A stretch of DNA of 64,000 nucleotides from Lecanosticta acicola (GCA_963674455.1 CAVMBE010000032.1:124001-188000); one strand, 5' to 3'; positions 33,443 to 44,414 are shown, numbered from the stretch's first letter. Made by a program: numbers and translations. Notes: generated by a model from the sequence alone, not told the origin.

Positions 33443-34562
33443 CGAGTGAGCCAGGGCTTCGGCCTTCAAATACGGCCCTCTTTGCTCTCAATCTTGGGGC
33501 ACGTATCATCATCTTACAGGCATCTCTTGACCTGTGCCGGTGGCTGGGCGGGCATGCGCAACTCTCGTATCAAGAGAGCACATGCGAGACTCTCAACACG
33601 GCGTTGCTGCACAGTTGCACATAGGGTAGAAAACTTATGAATACCCCTCGATTCATCGAATCGATGCTCTGGAAATGCTTCACGATCACGACCATGGCAT
33701 ACAGAATCTTGCCATTGTTCTCTGCTGCTGGAGTTGGGCCGGATATACCACGGAATGCGGTTTTCTCTGCTTGCTACTGCTGTGCTTCCATTTTCACACA
33801 CCAAGACGACGACCATAGAAGAGAGGGCCAGGCGATGCATGTGGGGAAGGACAAGAGGTGATCTGATCTGCTTCTTTCCATCGCTGCCAGCCCTGGCCTT
33901 CAGCATTCTTTTCCTTTCTGTTCACGAGACTGACTAAATTTGGAGCTTGGAGATGGGCTGGGCGGGCGGGCGCGACAAGCTGAGCGATACGGAGATATTC
34001 AATTCTCTTTCTAGATGAGAAAGGGCAGGACACGGCGTTCGGGTGGCCTTTTCTGGATTGACGAGGATTCACCTCGGGAGGCTTTCTTGAGACCGGTGTC
34101 TGGCTCTTTTTCCATCATCATCACCATCATCATTATCATCATCACAATCGAGCGACTTCTGCTTTCTTCATGTAACTACTTCATCCTCACACCACCGTCA
34201 AAAGCAGCGGGCGATAGCGCTTGCTCTCACAGGGAAATCAATTCTTTGTTCAGAACTACCATCCATTGATCTGACTTTCGAATTCTCGGGCTTTCCGTGT
34301 GCCTTGCCGTTCAGACCTGGATTGATCCGGCATCGTTGCAAGAGGCGAGGATACGAGAGTAGATTTGTCGATCCAACCTGATTCCTTATCAGAGTGACTG
34401 CAGGTGTGCTATATTAAGTCCATGCTGCTGACGACTGGGACGTGGTTCCCTTGTCCCTTGTCCCTGGCTTGTGCTAGCCGGACGGCAGTCGCAGTCAGTA
34501 CCTCGGAATAGAAACCGCGATCTGCAGGGCACGGGCACGATCCACGTGCTCGCAGTCAGCTG

Positions 34563-34787
34563 ATGGCGCACACGCTAGCACTACTACTCTGCTTGCTTCC
34601 ACCTTCGCTTTCTCCATTGCACTGCCCCCGGCACTACCTTACACGCTACACACTCCCCTGCCCTGCCACCACGCCGGCCCTACAACCAGCCAAGTACCGT
34701 ACCGTACCGCAGCGCGCCGCACCGCACCGCACCGCACCGCACCGCACCGCACCGCACCGCACCGCACCGCAAGACTACTACGAGTAG
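34563..34787 (+). other. Leader ORF with pentapeptide repeats upstream of the histidine kinase
   Basis: A 74-codon ATG frame ending 78 nt before the kinase ATG. It begins MAHTLALLLCLLPP, which looks like a short hydrophobic signal segment, and ends in repeated Arg-Thr-Ala-Pro-His units encoded by the (ACCGC)n tract. It may be an upstream ORF in the kinase leader, a small secreted peptide gene or a chance frame; the repeat itself guarantees an open frame, so coding evidence is weak. Confidence 0.3.
34721..34770. repeat. Pentanucleotide microsatellite (ACCGC)10
   Basis: Ten perfect copies of ACCGC, preceded by a one-mismatch copy at 34716-34720 and by a short GTACC run around 34694-34708. It lies about 100 bp upstream of the histidine kinase start, so it is probably in its promoter or leader, and copy number is likely polymorphic. 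Confidence 0.95.
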
Positions 34788-34865
34788 TAGAGTGTCAGCT
34801 CGCCATGTTGCTCTTCGACTGCCCTCTCCCTCCCCACTCGCTGCATCCCACACACGCCTCCGACC

Positions 34866-37457
34866 ATGATTAGCATTGCGAAGGAACGTCCCAGTTCCAT
34901 ACGCACATTCGACTGGACCGTCGACCAATCCTCAGCCGCCTCGAACGATTTCAAACGGTGTACGCGTGAACATGTCGCATGGAAGACCTCGCCATTGGGC
35001 CTCATGGCACAATGGCCCTCCTCCCTCCGCCAGATGGTGCTGCTCTCCATGGCCGACCTCTCACCCTCCGCCGTGCTGTATGGACCGATGGAGCAAGTCG
35101 CGATCGTGTACAACGAACCCTTCGCAACTCTGCTCGCCAGCAAGCATCCCGTTCTCCAAGGCCAACAAGTCGCAGGCCAGCTCCTGGAGCTATGCCCGGA
35201 CTTTGACGCTACATGGCAGAGACAGTATACTAGTGGAACCACGGAGGTCGTCGGGAATCAGCGAATACGGCAAGACCGGCTAGGCTTCGTAGAAGAGAAG
35301 ACCTATGCTTGGAAGTTTGTTCCTACAGTAGGAGAGGATGGGTTGATTGTGGGTAGCTTGGTCACGGTGGAGGAAGAGAATAGACCGTTACCACGGAGAG
35401 AGAGGAGCAAATCAGCTGCCTCAGAGTTCGAGAGGGCCTCCACGAGCGCGATTGAGCATACTAGCATGCAAGCAACCATGAATTTCAAGCAGCTCGACGA
35501 ACGTTTCACCGGTCGAGGCTGTCATTGCGAGGAACTATGGAAGGCCATAAAGCAAATTGAATACAACGAGGCTAAATACGAAAAGTTTGCCAACTATGCG
35601 CCGGTTGCAATAGCCGCATTGGATTCAAAGTCCTACGAGCTCGAATGGGCGAATAAGGCGTATTACGACGTTACCTCACAGCCCCCGAACTCCAAATCTT
35701 TCCTTGACTACGTTCATCCTGACGACGTTCATCTTGTCCAGGGACGATTCGACGTGGGCGCCTTTCAGGACGGATCATTTACTTTCGAGTGTCGTCTGAA
35801 GAAATGGGCTCGGCCGGCTGTGAGTCCGAGTGAGGCTCCCGCGGCTCCCTCTCCTGCCTGGGTTCTGGTATCCGCGTTTCGAGAGAACGAGGGCAGAGAG
35901 CACATCATGTGCTGGATCATTGACATTACCGCCCACAAGAATGCAGAAGACGTTCTTCGTGTGCGCATGGCCGAGGCGATGGAGATGAAACAACAAAAGG
36001 AACGGTTCATCGACATGATATCCCACGAGATTCGCAATCCGCTCTCGGCCATGGTCCACTGCACAGATGATATTATCGAGAACGTCGAAGATCTCCGCAA
36101 CGGCAGGGACACGGATATGCCCGCAAGCATCCTCGAGAATGCTGCGACGATAGCGTACTGCACCCAACACATCCAGAATATCGTGGGAGATGTCCTGACG
36201 CTGAGTAAACTCGACTCGCGCCTCGTCGATGTCTGTCCGAAACCATCGCAGCCCCGAGAAGTCGTCCAAGGCGCCCTCAAGATCTTCCAGAACGAATTCC
36301 GAGCGAACTCGATCGAATTGGATTTCGCCGAAGACCCGTCCATGCAGGCATTGCGGATCGATTGGCTCCTTTTCGACCCCAATCGTCTGGTCCAGGTCCT
36401 CGTCAACCTCGTCACCAATGCGATCAACGTCGTCAAGTCGAGAGTCAAACGAAAAGTCACCGTCCGTCTCAGTGCCGTGACCCGTTCCCCTTATGAGACC
36501 GGTGACGACATCCAATGCGTGCGTCCTCGACAGACTCCCAAACCGGTCGATTTCGGCGGGCTGATCAACGCCGAGCCGTCCGTGTTCGTCGTGATCTCGG
36601 TGGAAGACACCGGGCCGGGCTTGGAACCCGAGGAAAAAGCCAGCTTATTCGAACGCTTTGCCCAAGCTAGCCCGAAGACGGAGAGCAAGTATGGCGGCAG
36701 CGGACTGGGACTTTTCATCTCGCGATTCTTGACAGAACTCCAGAATGGGACGATCGGAGTCGCTTCGGAACCAGGTGTCGGGAGCAAGTTTGTGTTCTCC
36801 GTCGAGGCCAAACGCACCACGGCACCGTCCCCGCCCACTACTTCCCCGCCGGCCGTCGTACAGATTCCCTCGATTGAGATTCCGACACGATTACGAAGCT
36901 CTGTCCTCGGCGTGGATTCGAATAGTCCTGTACTTTCCATACCCTCTCCACACGCTCTGCATGGACACGGAGTCACCCGTACCCAGCAGCAGCAGCAGCC
37001 ACCTCCACCACAGCCTCAGCAGGATAAGTCCGCCCCTCGCCGAGTACTCGTCGTGGAAGACAACCTTGTCAACCAAAAAGTCCTCGCGAATCAGCTCCGA
37101 AAGCGCGGGTACGAAGTTGGTGTTGCCCTTCACGGCGAGGAGGCTTTGGAGCTATTACAGATGACCTCTGCTCCTTCATCTTCCTCTCCTTCTGCGCGCG
37201 CTTTTGATGTTGTGTTGATGGATTTGGAAATGCCTGTAATGGATGGAGTCTCCTGCGTGGAAAGGATACGTGCTTTTGAGAAGAAGCATGGAGAGGAGGG
37301 CGACAGACTGCCGGTCATCGCCGTTACTGCTAATGCAAGGAGTGAGCATGCGACGGTTGCCCTCGGAGCTGGCATGGACGCAATCACGACGAAGCCTTAT
37401 CGGATTCAGGAGTTAGTTGCAGAAATTGGGAGGGTCTCTGGATCTGGGGCTAATTGA
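34866..37457 (+). CDS. Hybrid sensor histidine kinase with PAS and receiver domains
   Basis: A single exon of 863 residues. The N-terminus carries the fungal PAS-like motif WKTSPLGLMAQWPSSLR, followed by a PAS domain at about 240-355 (NYAPVAIAALDSKSYELEWANKAYY). The kinase core has the H box SHEIRNPLSAM with His near 387, N box NLVTNAINVV near 511, G1 VEDTGPGLEPEE near 580 and G2 GGSGLGLFISR near 609. A Gln/Pro linker leads to a complete receiver domain (VVEDN, phospho-Asp in LMDLEMPVMDG near 783, invariant Lys in TKPY). It lacks membrane spans and HAMP repeats, so it is probably cytosolic. It would pass phosphate via an Ypd1-like protein to response regulators. The signal sensed is unknown. 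Confidence 0.93.
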   Translation: MISIAKERPSSIRTFDWTVDQSSAASNDFKRCTREHVAWKTSPLGLMAQWPSSLRQMVLLSMADLSPSAVLYGPMEQVAIVYNEPFATLLASKHPVLQGQQVAGQLLELCPDFDATWQRQYTSGTTEVVGNQRIRQDRLGFVEEKTYAWKFVPTVGEDGLIVGSLVTVEEENRPLPRRERSKSAASEFERASTSAIEHTSMQATMNFKQLDERFTGRGCHCEELWKAIKQIEYNEAKYEKFANYAPVAIAALDSKSYELEWANKAYYDVTSQPPNSKSFLDYVHPDDVHLVQGRFDVGAFQDGSFTFECRLKKWARPAVSPSEAPAAPSPAWVLVSAFRENEGREHIMCWIIDITAHKNAEDVLRVRMAEAMEMKQQKERFIDMISHEIRNPLSAMVHCTDDIIENVEDLRNGRDTDMPASILENAATIAYCTQHIQNIVGDVLTLSKLDSRLVDVCPKPSQPREVVQGALKIFQNEFRANSIELDFAEDPSMQALRIDWLLFDPNRLVQVLVNLVTNAINVVKSRVKRKVTVRLSAVTRSPYETGDDIQCVRPRQTPKPVDFGGLINAEPSVFVVISVEDTGPGLEPEEKASLFERFAQASPKTESKYGGSGLGLFISRFLTELQNGTIGVASEPGVGSKFVFSVEAKRTTAPSPPTTSPPAVVQIPSIEIPTRLRSSVLGVDSNSPVLSIPSPHALHGHGVTRTQQQQQPPPPQPQQDKSAPRRVLVVEDNLVNQKVLANQLRKRGYEVGVALHGEEALELLQMTSAPSSSSPSARAFDVVLMDLEMPVMDGVSCVERIRAFEKKHGEEGDRLPVIAVTANARSEHATVALGAGMDAITTKPYRIQELVAEIGRVSGSGAN

Positions 37458-37598
37458 GGTGAAATCTTGCGCTATTGACCACGCAGCGAGAGGGGAGTCA
37501 GCCCAGAGCTTCCAAGATATCCGTTCGTTTGTCTCCATCCGAGACCTCCAACTTTCATTAGTGCCTCGCAGTACGGTCACGTCTAAGCCATGACGACG

Positions 37599-38293
37599 TT
37601 ATGCTTGGTGGACGACTCTGGCAATACACGAGCAGACTGCTTTATGCCAGGCCCAGTTGTTCCGCTGACACTCGCGCCCGCAGTACTTAGCCTTCTTGCA
37701 CTTGGCGCAACACAGCAAAGGAGCATTGTTGGGGCCGTAAGATGCATCGCACTCGGCACAGGTCAAGTGCTCGCCAGCGGCCAGATCCAGGTCCACTCTC
37801 TCGCGCCACAGACGCTTCTTCAGATCCTCGGGGAGACTTTCCACCACACCGGCAGGGGCGAAGTCGTTCGGAGCAGGCACGTTGATCAAGGTCGAGAATG
37901 AACAAATTCTGTCCTCGTGGTCTGCTCCGCCCGCATGTTACATCTCATGGATGTCGAGAGAACCGAAATCATACGGAACACCATCCTGGTATGCATTAGG
38001 GCCATCCAGTGCTTTCTCCATCTGCCTAAGCCCGTCACGCAGGAGTCCCACCTCGGGGTAGATCCGCTTCAGCGTGGCCCTGAAACGATCAGGGAGGATG
38101 CACCCAAGCGACATGAGGCAGGCACCCAGAATGACGACCTTGTAGCCCGCGCCGAATGGGTTGCGCAGCAGCTGTTCTTCCTCCATCTTCTTCGTGTACT
38201 TTTCTGTGAGGTGCTGAGCCATGCTCTCATGCGGATGTAGCGCCAGCCTGTATCATGGTCGGACTGGAACAGCCCGAGACCCCACGCACCCAT
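37599..38293 (-). CDS. MYND-type zinc-finger protein, N-terminal region apparently frameshifted
   Basis: Pieces: 38293 starts MGAWGLGLFQSDHD, the opening of a fungal MYND-protein family as I remember it. From about 38255 the conserved reading moves to another frame (ESMAQHLTEKY, then GAGYKVVILGACLMSLGC and GVPYDFGS), whose first ATG is 38222. The third piece, 37908-37599, has LINVPAPNDFAP and an intact MYND finger (CAEC, CCAKC, YCGREC, WHKAVC). No GT-AG intron joins the first two pieces, and the intron that fits the second pair best (37909-37941) would be only 33 nt; an alternative 66-nt intron (37909-37974) deletes conserved residues. Either a damaged gene, a shortened gene starting at 38222, or an unusual splice. 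MYND fingers bind proline-rich partners. Confidence 0.55.
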
Positions 38294-38775
38294 GATGATG
38301 ACACGTTGGGCGGCTTCTGGGAGGTCTGGAGTGTTATACGCGTCGGGTGTGTTCGGAATGTTTTGGAAAGTGGAAGAAAGTGTAGTCGACCGGTCATCAA
38401 AGGGAAAGTGCTTTACGCGCGGACCTCGTTTACAACAGGCTGCAACCACCATCTCGCGTGCAAGAGGAAGGCGCGCACGACTCCATATACACCCTCGAGG
38501 AAGGAACATGCGGCGGTACGCCCGGCCAATGCCCAAAATCGTCGGCTCGAAGACTTCAAGTTGTTGGCCTGCTTCGATTTGCGGATGTACCCGGCCGTTT
38601 CTGAACAATGGCGAGGTCAAACAGAAATGCATGTGACAGTAAGTCAGCGCCACGCATATTCGACAACATGGCTCCAGTCTCCAGCGCCGCCAGCTCCCTT
38701 GGACGCAGCAGGTCAATGTTTAGACGTACAATAGACATGTATCCAAAAGACACACCCGTCCCATGACACCGCTTC
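38294..38775. other. Intergenic region between MYND gene and VAM7
   Basis: About 480 bp, promoter and leader of the MYND gene and 3' flank of VAM7. A long minus-strand frame crosses it (38069-38716), but it lacks any domain upstream of MGAWG. Confidence 0.45.
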
Positions 38776-39903
38776 CTAGCTAATCTTCTTGATACGACTC
38801 CTGGCAACGTCGATCTTGCCCTGCAACCTGTCGGAGTCCTGTTCCACCAAGCCAAGCATCTCGTTCTGAATCACCAGCTCCTCGTTGATCGTCATGCCCA
38901 TGTCCTTCAGCTTCGCTACGGTCTTGCCAAGCGAGAGAACGTCTTCGTCTTGTTCTTGCAGGACCTGCTTCTGCAGTTGCAATACACCTGAATTATCCAG
39001 CTCCCGCGTGCGTTCAGTCTCCTTGAGCGGTCCACCGAGAACGCGGCCGCCCGGCTTCGCCGCTGACGTGCCTTGCCACAGCGCCGCTTTGTCGCCGTCG
39101 GTGGCGGTAGCATTCTTGTTGATACTGCTCGACGCCGCTGCAGTTTTGGACGCCATACTTCTCAAAACCCCTTCCAGACCCTCCACCTCCTTCTTGGCCG
39201 CGCCCACAAGGTCTCGCCTCCGTCTCAATTCTCCATCTCCTAACCTCTTCGCGCCACCCCAGCCTGCATCGTCGCCCTTGCCAGTAGTCGAGATTGCCTT
39301 CAAACCATCCTCAAGTTGCGCAATGGATGTTGCTGCGCGTACTAGGCTCGCCTTCGCATCTGCAGCTAGCGAGTGCTGAGACTGTGCTGTGGTTGCGGCC
39401 TCCCTTTGTTTCAGCAATTGTCGAGCACTCTGTATCTGCGACTTCAAGCTTCCATGTACATCCAGCCACTGGTTCGGGTCTCTAGGAGTCCCACTAGAAG
39501 TACCAGGTCGATTTTGAGACACTGTGCCATTGGTGGTTGCTGTCGATGCGCCGCTTGGTAGATTCAGAAAGCTCCTCCAAGCACTGCTGCTTCGCCAACG
39601 TGCATCGTCCGACTCTATTACTGTCCTGACATATCTCTCCAGCCCTTCCCTCCTCTCTTCGGTGAGGCTTTCGTTATTAACTGTCCGTCTGATCCACGAC
39701 TTCGGGGGTACAGCTGCAGGAGGTTGCTGGCCGGTTTGCGAGACAAGGTCATTGTTCAGATTGACGAAGTCTGTGTAGCGCTTCTTGATCTCATGTTTTC
39801 GTAAAGGCAGCTGCAGGACGACGTGATAGACAGTATAAGGCTTGCCTTCCGCAGGCGTTACTGTAGACGCGGTTGGGATGGAGATGTGCAGCGCGGGCGC
39901 CAT
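38776..39903 (-). CDS. VAM7: Vacuolar Qc-SNARE with PX domain, Vam7
   Basis: Single exon, 375 residues. The N-terminal PX domain (about 1-125) shows KKRYTDFVNLNNDL, the PPKSWIRR proline stretch and RREGLERYVRTVI; it would bind PI3P on the vacuole. A helical linker follows. The C-terminal SNARE motif (about 305-370) reads LQLQKQVLQEQDEDVLSLGKT...IQNEMLGLVEQDSDRLQGKI, with the Gln layer, and there is no membrane anchor, as expected for Vam7. It drives homotypic vacuole fusion and autophagosome-vacuole fusion with Vam3, Vti1 and Nyv1 and the HOPS tether. Confidence 0.93.
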   Translation of the reverse strand: MAPALHISIPTASTVTPAEGKPYTVYHVVLQLPLRKHEIKKRYTDFVNLNNDLVSQTGQQPPAAVPPKSWIRRTVNNESLTEERREGLERYVRTVIESDDARWRSSSAWRSFLNLPSGASTATTNGTVSQNRPGTSSGTPRDPNQWLDVHGSLKSQIQSARQLLKQREAATTAQSQHSLAADAKASLVRAATSIAQLEDGLKAISTTGKGDDAGWGGAKRLGDGELRRRRDLVGAAKKEVEGLEGVLRSMASKTAAASSSINKNATATDGDKAALWQGTSAAKPGGRVLGGPLKETERTRELDNSGVLQLQKQVLQEQDEDVLSLGKTVAKLKDMGMTINEELVIQNEMLGLVEQDSDRLQGKIDVARSRIKKIS

Positions 39904-40287
39904 CGTGAGTCCTATCTCATCGCTTGCTGATGGATGGTGAGTCGGCTTCGTTATCTGTGTGTTCGTAGATGCCTCCGATTCGGATGCTGAAAGTCAATAT
40001 AGAGTTCTCCAGGCGAGTGGATAGGCGGATGGTCTCGTCTGGGATTCTGCGAAAGGAATGGTCTGGTGAGTCTGTAGCGCGCAGGTGATGGATGGATCTG
40101 GAGCAGGGAAGCGCGATCTGCAACCTCTGCAGCCAAGATGTCATTCCCGCTACCTTATCACGAGCTTAGGTTCCGAGCCGAAAGCCTAAACTTAGTTTGA
40201 GGATCCCCCGAGAGGATATACTTCTTAGGTTGTTCCATCAACACTCCGCTATCTTGTCAAAGGCCTACGGCGCCGTCAGATCGAACA
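39904..40287. promoter_or_regulatory. Divergent promoter region VAM7 / IST3
   Basis: About 380 bp between the two start codons; no specific motif recognised. Confidence 0.45.
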
Positions 40288-41295
40288 ATGCAGTCAGTAC
40301 GCCAGATCGAACGCCTGAACCAAGCCGAGCTCGACAAGTGCGTGCCGCCTAATGCATCTTGGCACACCGACTACCGCGATACAGCCTACATCTACGTCGG
40401 TGGCCTGCCCTTTGAGCTTAGCGAGGGTGACATTCTCACAATCTTCAGTCAGTATGGCAATCCAGTGCACATCAACCTGGTTCGCGACAAGGAGACCGGC
40501 AAAAGTAAAGGCTTTTGTTTCCTCAAGTACGAGGACCAACGAAGCTGCGACCTTGCAGTGGACAACTTGAGCGGAGCGGGTGTTATGGGTCGCGTGCTCA
40601 GTGTCGACCACACCCGATACAAGAAGAAGGAAGGCGAGATTGAAGGTTTGGGACTTGAGGGTGAGGCGGATCAGGCGGATGATACAGATACAGAAGGTGA
40701 CGAGCGGAGGAAGCGTCGCCGAACGGAGAGTGAAAGCGAAGAGGAGAGGCCTTTGATCAAGGAAGAAGTAGAGCTGGCAAAGCTCCTGAGAGAGCACGAG
40801 GACGATGATCCAATGAAGGAGTATCTCGTTCAACAGAAGCGTGAGGAGGTTGCAGAAGCTCTGAAAGCTCTGGAGAAGCCGAAAAAGAAAGACAAGGACC
40901 GAGCAAGAGACGACGAGCGAAAACATCGGCATAGGCATCATCATCGGTCACGCAATGACGATCGATATGACGAGAATGATCGCGACCGGAGAAGAGACAG
41001 ACACCGCTCGCGAAGGGATCGGGTTGAGGAGGAAGAGGGCGATGGCGAACGTAGATCTCACAAGTCACGTCGCTCGGGAGACGACGAAGAAGACAGCAGG
41101 CGACGTGGCACTCATCCTTCAAGACGGAACCGATCGCGGACACCGGATTTCGACAGAAATGAGGACCGAAGAACGCACAGATCTCGCCGATCCGATTCTG
41201 TTTCGAGCGATGAAGAGCTGAGGAAGAAGCGCGATCAGAAACAACGAACTAGAGACCGGTCGGAAGGCAGTCGCGAGCCATATAGACGGCGATAA
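40288..41295 (+). CDS. IST3: U2 snRNP/RES complex RNA-binding protein Ist3 (Snu17, RBMX2)
   Basis: Single exon, 335 residues. The N-terminal signature SVRQIERLNQAEL is followed by one RRM at about 33-112 with RNP2 IYVGGL and RNP1 KGFCFLKY, then a conserved helix (VDHTRYKKKE). In the RES complex Ist3 binds Bud13 and Pml1 and helps activate the spliceosome and retain unspliced transcripts. The second half is a charged Arg/Asp/Glu/His/Ser tail rich in RD and RS dipeptides, much longer than in budding yeast but normal in filamentous fungi and animals. Confidence 0.93.
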   Translation: MQSVRQIERLNQAELDKCVPPNASWHTDYRDTAYIYVGGLPFELSEGDILTIFSQYGNPVHINLVRDKETGKSKGFCFLKYEDQRSCDLAVDNLSGAGVMGRVLSVDHTRYKKKEGEIEGLGLEGEADQADDTDTEGDERRKRRRTESESEEERPLIKEEVELAKLLREHEDDDPMKEYLVQQKREEVAEALKALEKPKKKDKDRARDDERKHRHRHHHRSRNDDRYDENDRDRRRDRHRSRRDRVEEEEGDGERRSHKSRRSGDDEEDSRRRGTHPSRRNRSRTPDFDRNEDRRTHRSRRSDSVSSDEELRKKRDQKQRTRDRSEGSREPYRRR

Positions 41296-41626
41296 GAGAA
41301 GATCCATGGCCCGGAGATCTTGGCCAGACGTTGCTGCGTCGAGTTAGAATCATTGCTTGCATCATGTGGGAAGTGATTGTATATGCTTTGGCCGATCCGG
41401 TGGAATCATCTAGGCGCCGAACATCTTCTATCTCAACGACGCAGAAAGTTTTATACGGCGATAGAAAAGACACCCTGCATCGGCTCTGCCGTGCCTTTTG
41501 GCAGGGAAAAGTCAAACGCCCATATGATGTGCTCCGAATGATCCATAACATCGCAGCTACTCTGGTAGACCGTCTGTTTCCCCGAGACAGGGGCGTGAGT
41601 TTGTATGTCCTGGAGACCAGATCTTC
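41296..41626. other. Convergent intergenic region IST3 / AACS
   Basis: About 330 bp between two stop codons. A plus-strand frame continuing to 42230 is antisense to the AACS gene and is rejected. Confidence 0.6.
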
Positions 41627-43887
41627 TTACAACTTCGCAGCCCTAGGCTCGCGCTCTAGATCCCTGAACCTCCTGAAGAACGTGATGGCATCCGGATTCA
41701 ATACTGTGTTGCTCGGCTTGACATCAATTCCGCTGATCGTTTGTTTCACGGCTGATTCGACTTTCTTTCCGTTGATGGTCGTTGGAATTTCCGGGACTAT
41801 AGAATTGTTAACGTCCAGGGCAGTGATCGACCCGGAAAGGTGTACGGTTCCCACCTTCAATGACGAATCGGGGGACATGGCGCGGCGAGAGACCTGTCTT
41901 GATCGCTTGCTTGATTGCATCCCAAAGCTCCTTGGTGAAAATGTTGCCTGCAATCATGACCACGAAGAGAAAGACATCCTCGTCCTTATCTTGTGGTCTT
42001 CTCCGGCCAACACAGAGACTGTTCGAGATGTGTTCAGTGAAAGGCGGCGCCTCCACGATCGAGTAGATCTGATTGGACCAGTCAGCCTCACCGGGTCATG
42101 CCTCACGTCAACTGCTGGACTCACCTCTCCAGACCCAAATCTGACGCCAGAAGGATTGAGGACGCCGTCACTCCGACCGTGCATGATCAAGCCGCCAGTT
42201 TTCGGATTGTATTGCAGCCAGTCGTGTTGAGCCCAGACATCGAGATTCTCGAACCGTTCAAAGTACGAAGACCTATACTTTGTGCCGTCCTCGTCGCCCC
42301 AGAAGAGAGCAGGCATGCTGGGGAAAGGTCTTCTTACAATCATCTCTCCCGACTCACCCGACTCCAAGATCGAATCGCCGGTCTCGGGGTTCGCGATGTC
42401 AACGTCCATCCCGAGAGCGAATACCTGCATCTCCCCTGCGTGAATAGGTCCTGCTGGATCGGCGGCGATGAGGGATGTGGCTGTGTCTGTTCCTCCTGCT
42501 GTGTTGCATAGATGGACATGTGACGGGAAAGCTCTGTAGAACCAGCGATACTGCTCCGCGGAGAGGGTCGCCCCAGTTGTATAGACGATTCGCAGGGAGG
42601 AGAGGTCGAACTCTTGCTTTGGAATGACCTTCGACATCTCGACTTCTAGGAGATACCGGGGCGAGGTGCCGAAGTACGTAACTTTGTACTTACTAGCAAT
42701 ACGTAGTAGCTGCTTTGTGTCGGGATGCATGGGGCTTCCATTGTACAAGATGGTTTCTGGAGGAAGTCAGCACGTACTGAACAATACAGCTCTGTCCTAC
42801 GCACTGGCACCGCTGGCAAAATAACCACACATAACATAGAAGACCACCCATGAGGTTGATGAGTACTGCAAGATCACGTCTCTCGGCGTCGTCGAGTTAT
42901 GCACGACTGCGATCTTCTTGAGCTGCATGATAAGACCGTGGTGGTGTACAATGCATTTCGGCGCCCCTGTCGTTCCTGATGAATAGCAAATCATCAGTGG
43001 GTAGTTGAAAGGCACACGAGTAAACATTAGCTTGTCTGACAGATCGGCTTTTCGGATGAAGTCGTTGACCGTCTTGGGGTTACCGTCAACGCCTGCCTCA
43101 ACGGGAACGATGTACAACTGCGGCCTAGGACCCAGGCGTTGCATGATGTTGGCGAGTTTCGAAGCTGTTGGAATGGTTTTGCCCTTGTAGACAGTATGAG
43201 AATCCGCAAAGAGGATCTTCGGAGTCACCTGCGCACAAAATGCCTACATCAGCTGTTGTTGCGTGGACCTTGATGGAGCGGTCTGCCAACCTGCTGAAAT
43301 CGAGAAACACAGCCCTCTATGCCGAGATCCGGGTTTACACAAGTGAAGATAGCACCCATACTTGCACTCGCGTGGAACAACACCATGGCCCATGTCGAAG
43401 TTGCAACCAACGCTCCAACTCTGTCGCCTCGCTGGACACCGCTGCGACGAAGAGCGCTAGCAGTCAATCGGACTTGCTCTCTGAATTCTCTCCATGTCAT
43501 GACCTCGCCGTCGCTGGAGCTCAGGTCCGTATCATCGCGGAGACCGATGAGAGCTATCTCGTTCTCGTCCGGGTTGGAAAACATGGCATTCTCGGCGTAG
43601 TTGAATTCCAAGCCTGGGAACCACTTTGGATTCGCACTCATAGGCACGCTAGGGTCGTAGGCATGGGTCGTGCCCTTTGGTAATTCTGGGACGAATTCGA
43701 GCCATTGGTACAAATCGATCCAGAAGACCTGTGGATTCTGTACGCTCCATTTGTGCAAATCCTTTGTATTCTTGAGGTCTTGTGAATATTTCCGATTGAT
43801 ATGTCGTCTATACTCGTCCATGGGCGTCTTGCCAGCCTGAGTGGGAGTCCATAGCGCCTCTGAGATATCTTCCTGGGCAGTCATCAT
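41627..43887 (-). CDS. AACS: Acetoacetyl-CoA synthetase
   Basis: Five exons (43887-43291, 43228-42805, 42756-42125, 42068-41855, 41796-41627), introns of 48-62 nt, 678 residues. The N-terminal ACAS-type segment (PKWFPGLEFNYAENAMF) precedes the AMP-binding core: YSSGTTGAPK near residue 283, NTAGGTDT, and the adenylate loop GRSDGVLNPSGVR spanning the third exon. The last splice rebuilds RFVIEVPEIPTTINGKKVE with the catalytic lysine region. The enzyme activates acetoacetate with ATP and CoA in the cytosol, feeding sterol or leucine/ketone-body metabolism (EC 6.2.1.16). It shares its promoter region with HUT1. The WFPG...NYAEN start separates it from acetyl-CoA synthetase. Confidence 0.93.
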
Positions 43888-44414
43888 GTTGTTTCACGTT
43901 CCTTCCAAGACGCACTGAGTATCCAACCTCCCCTCTCTACTCTCGTTCTCTTGCCGCCTTAGCCGCTCTTGGTGGGGAAGAAGAGACCAACGCCGAGGAT
44001 ACGGAAAGACAGACCGGCAGAAAGCCAATGAGAGCTGGCAGAGCACCACTCGCACGTGACATCTGTCATGAAGTATGGACGTCGCTGGAGTATGCAGCTG
44101 AGCGCGTCGAGAGTGCATCCTTTGCGATGACTGATGACTGTCGTCAAACACGACTTCTTGCTTAGCGAGTGAAGTGGTCATTGGCAACTGGTGAGAAGTC
44201 TCAGTCTTCAGACCACGCGCACGCTCTACATACGGCTTAGCGCCCAGCTTCCTGTCTCACATCTTGAGGTTGACGACACCTTTCTTCAATACTCACATTC
44301 ATCTACATTGAGTACCACACAATCTCAACGCTTACTCTTTGCGAGGAGACTGCAACTACCCGCAAGAAACACTCTTTTCAAAAGACTTTCTCTGAGATTT
44401 GCGTCCATCACAAT
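43888..44414. promoter_or_regulatory. Divergent promoter region AACS / HUT1
   Basis: About 530 bp between two start codons. No specific motif recognised; frames across it have no support. Confidence 0.45.

Larger units (their letters stand above)
33443..34865. other. Intergenic region bHLH gene to histidine kinase
   Basis: About 1.4 kb. Contains a CAT/ATC trinucleotide-rich tract around 34110-34150 and the ACCGC pentanucleotide tract described separately. Apart from the leader ORF at 34563-34787 I see no gene. Confidence 0.55.

Noticed and set aside
41331..42230. 299-codon plus-strand frame
   Set aside because: It is antisense to the well-supported acetoacetyl-CoA synthetase exons and has no domain.
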